Source of the DNA: Kryptolebias marmoratus
Lineage: Eukaryota > Chordata > Actinopteri > Cyprinodontiformes > Rivulidae
Direction of reading: 5' to 3'
Length of the DNA: 64,000 nt
NCBI RefSeq assembly: GCF_001649575.2
Contig: NC_051446.1
Location: forward strand, 262,552-326,551
The notes under the pieces were generated by a model, which searched no databases, had not been told where the DNA came from, and was given only the letters and a program-made list of their open reading frames with translations. Both the position numbers and the translations under genes were made by a program. This document shows positions 63,728 through 64,000 of this stretch, in pieces; within the stretch, counting starts at the first letter, position 1, and every line of letters starts with the position of its first letter.

Positions 63728-63850
63728 GTATTCAATCAAAAAAAAAAAAAAATGTCAAACAAAAAAACATCTTAAAAACTTTTTAACCATAAAAATATTT
63801 TTTTACGAAACAAAAATTTATTTAAAGATTTTTTTTTTTTTGATTGAAGT
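63728..63850. repeat. A/T-rich inverted repeat
   Basis: 'attcaatcaaaa' plus a long A run at 63730-63752 is answered by a T run plus 'tttgattgaa' at 63829-63848. Further 'tttttgattgaa' words follow to 63900. Possible end of an unclassified element that runs off the window. Confidence 0.6.
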
Positions 63851-64000
63851 CACTCATTTTTTGATTGAAACTTTTTTTTTGGTTGAACTCGTTTTCTTGC
63901 TTATACAACTTTATTTGCTTTGGGGAAGCTTACATGAACATTCTGGGCGGGGATTAAGGACGAGCGATGTAAGACGTCTCCCTATTGGTTAACGCTGACT

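Noticed and set aside
1..64000. CRISPR array, phage, operon or retroviral provirus
   Set aside because: No regularly spaced repeats, bacterial-type genes, gag-pol-type frames or paired long terminal repeats were seen.

Overview
The window is vertebrate nuclear DNA, almost certainly from a teleost fish. One large, intron-rich gene is carried on the minus strand, and its introns are packed with repeats typical of teleosts: Tc1-like transposons, hAT elements, L2 (Maui-like), L1/Tx1-like and RTE-like LINEs, and tRNA-derived SINEs. I cannot name the species.

The gene is recognisable as CTTNBP2 (cortactin-binding protein 2), a regulator of neuronal spines and the actin cytoskeleton. Fourteen coding exons were found by translation and by splice-site and phase matching. 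They run from 47885 (upstream) down to 361. All fourteen join in frame and give exactly 1168 codons. Encoded in order are the N-terminal CortBP2 region and coiled coil (47655-47885 and 39738-41169), a proline-rich linker (same large exon), six ankyrin repeats (31215-31490 to 12245-12362), and a C-terminal degenerate AAA+/P-loop module that resembles the neuron navigator ATPase (11458-11748 to 361-533). The first exon, with the start codon, is not visible in the 16 kb upstream of 47885 and probably lies beyond the right edge. The last exons lie beyond the left edge.

Region by region: 1-9.5 kb holds the last seven visible exons (NAV-like module) with a Tc1 fragment, an RTE fragment and small repeats between them. 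9.5-17 kb holds the exons for ankyrin repeats 3 (distal half) to 6, the exon that starts the C-terminal module, and two strong hairpins. 17-27 kb is one intron filled by a Tc1 element and a broken L1-like LINE with nested insertions. 27-31.5 kb holds two ankyrin exons and a SINE. 31.5-39.7 kb is an intron with a nearly complete L2 LINE, a Tc1 element and an inverted copy of an element also found at 24.5-26 kb. 39.7-41.2 kb is the large exon. 41-47.6 kb holds a pogo-like relic, SINE and hAT elements. 47.9-64 kb is the large intron 1, with several hAT-like elements that have clear target-site duplications and repeat families in tandem and inverted arrangement.

No second host gene, RNA gene, CRISPR or operon-like system was found. 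The most unusual observations are a clean 28-bp inversion between two copies of one transposon family (53706-53733 versus 58958-58985), two near-perfect hairpins in introns, a possible short-isoform ending downstream of the large exon, lineage changes inside the ankyrin block, and nested transposon insertions in which all three assembly gaps fall.
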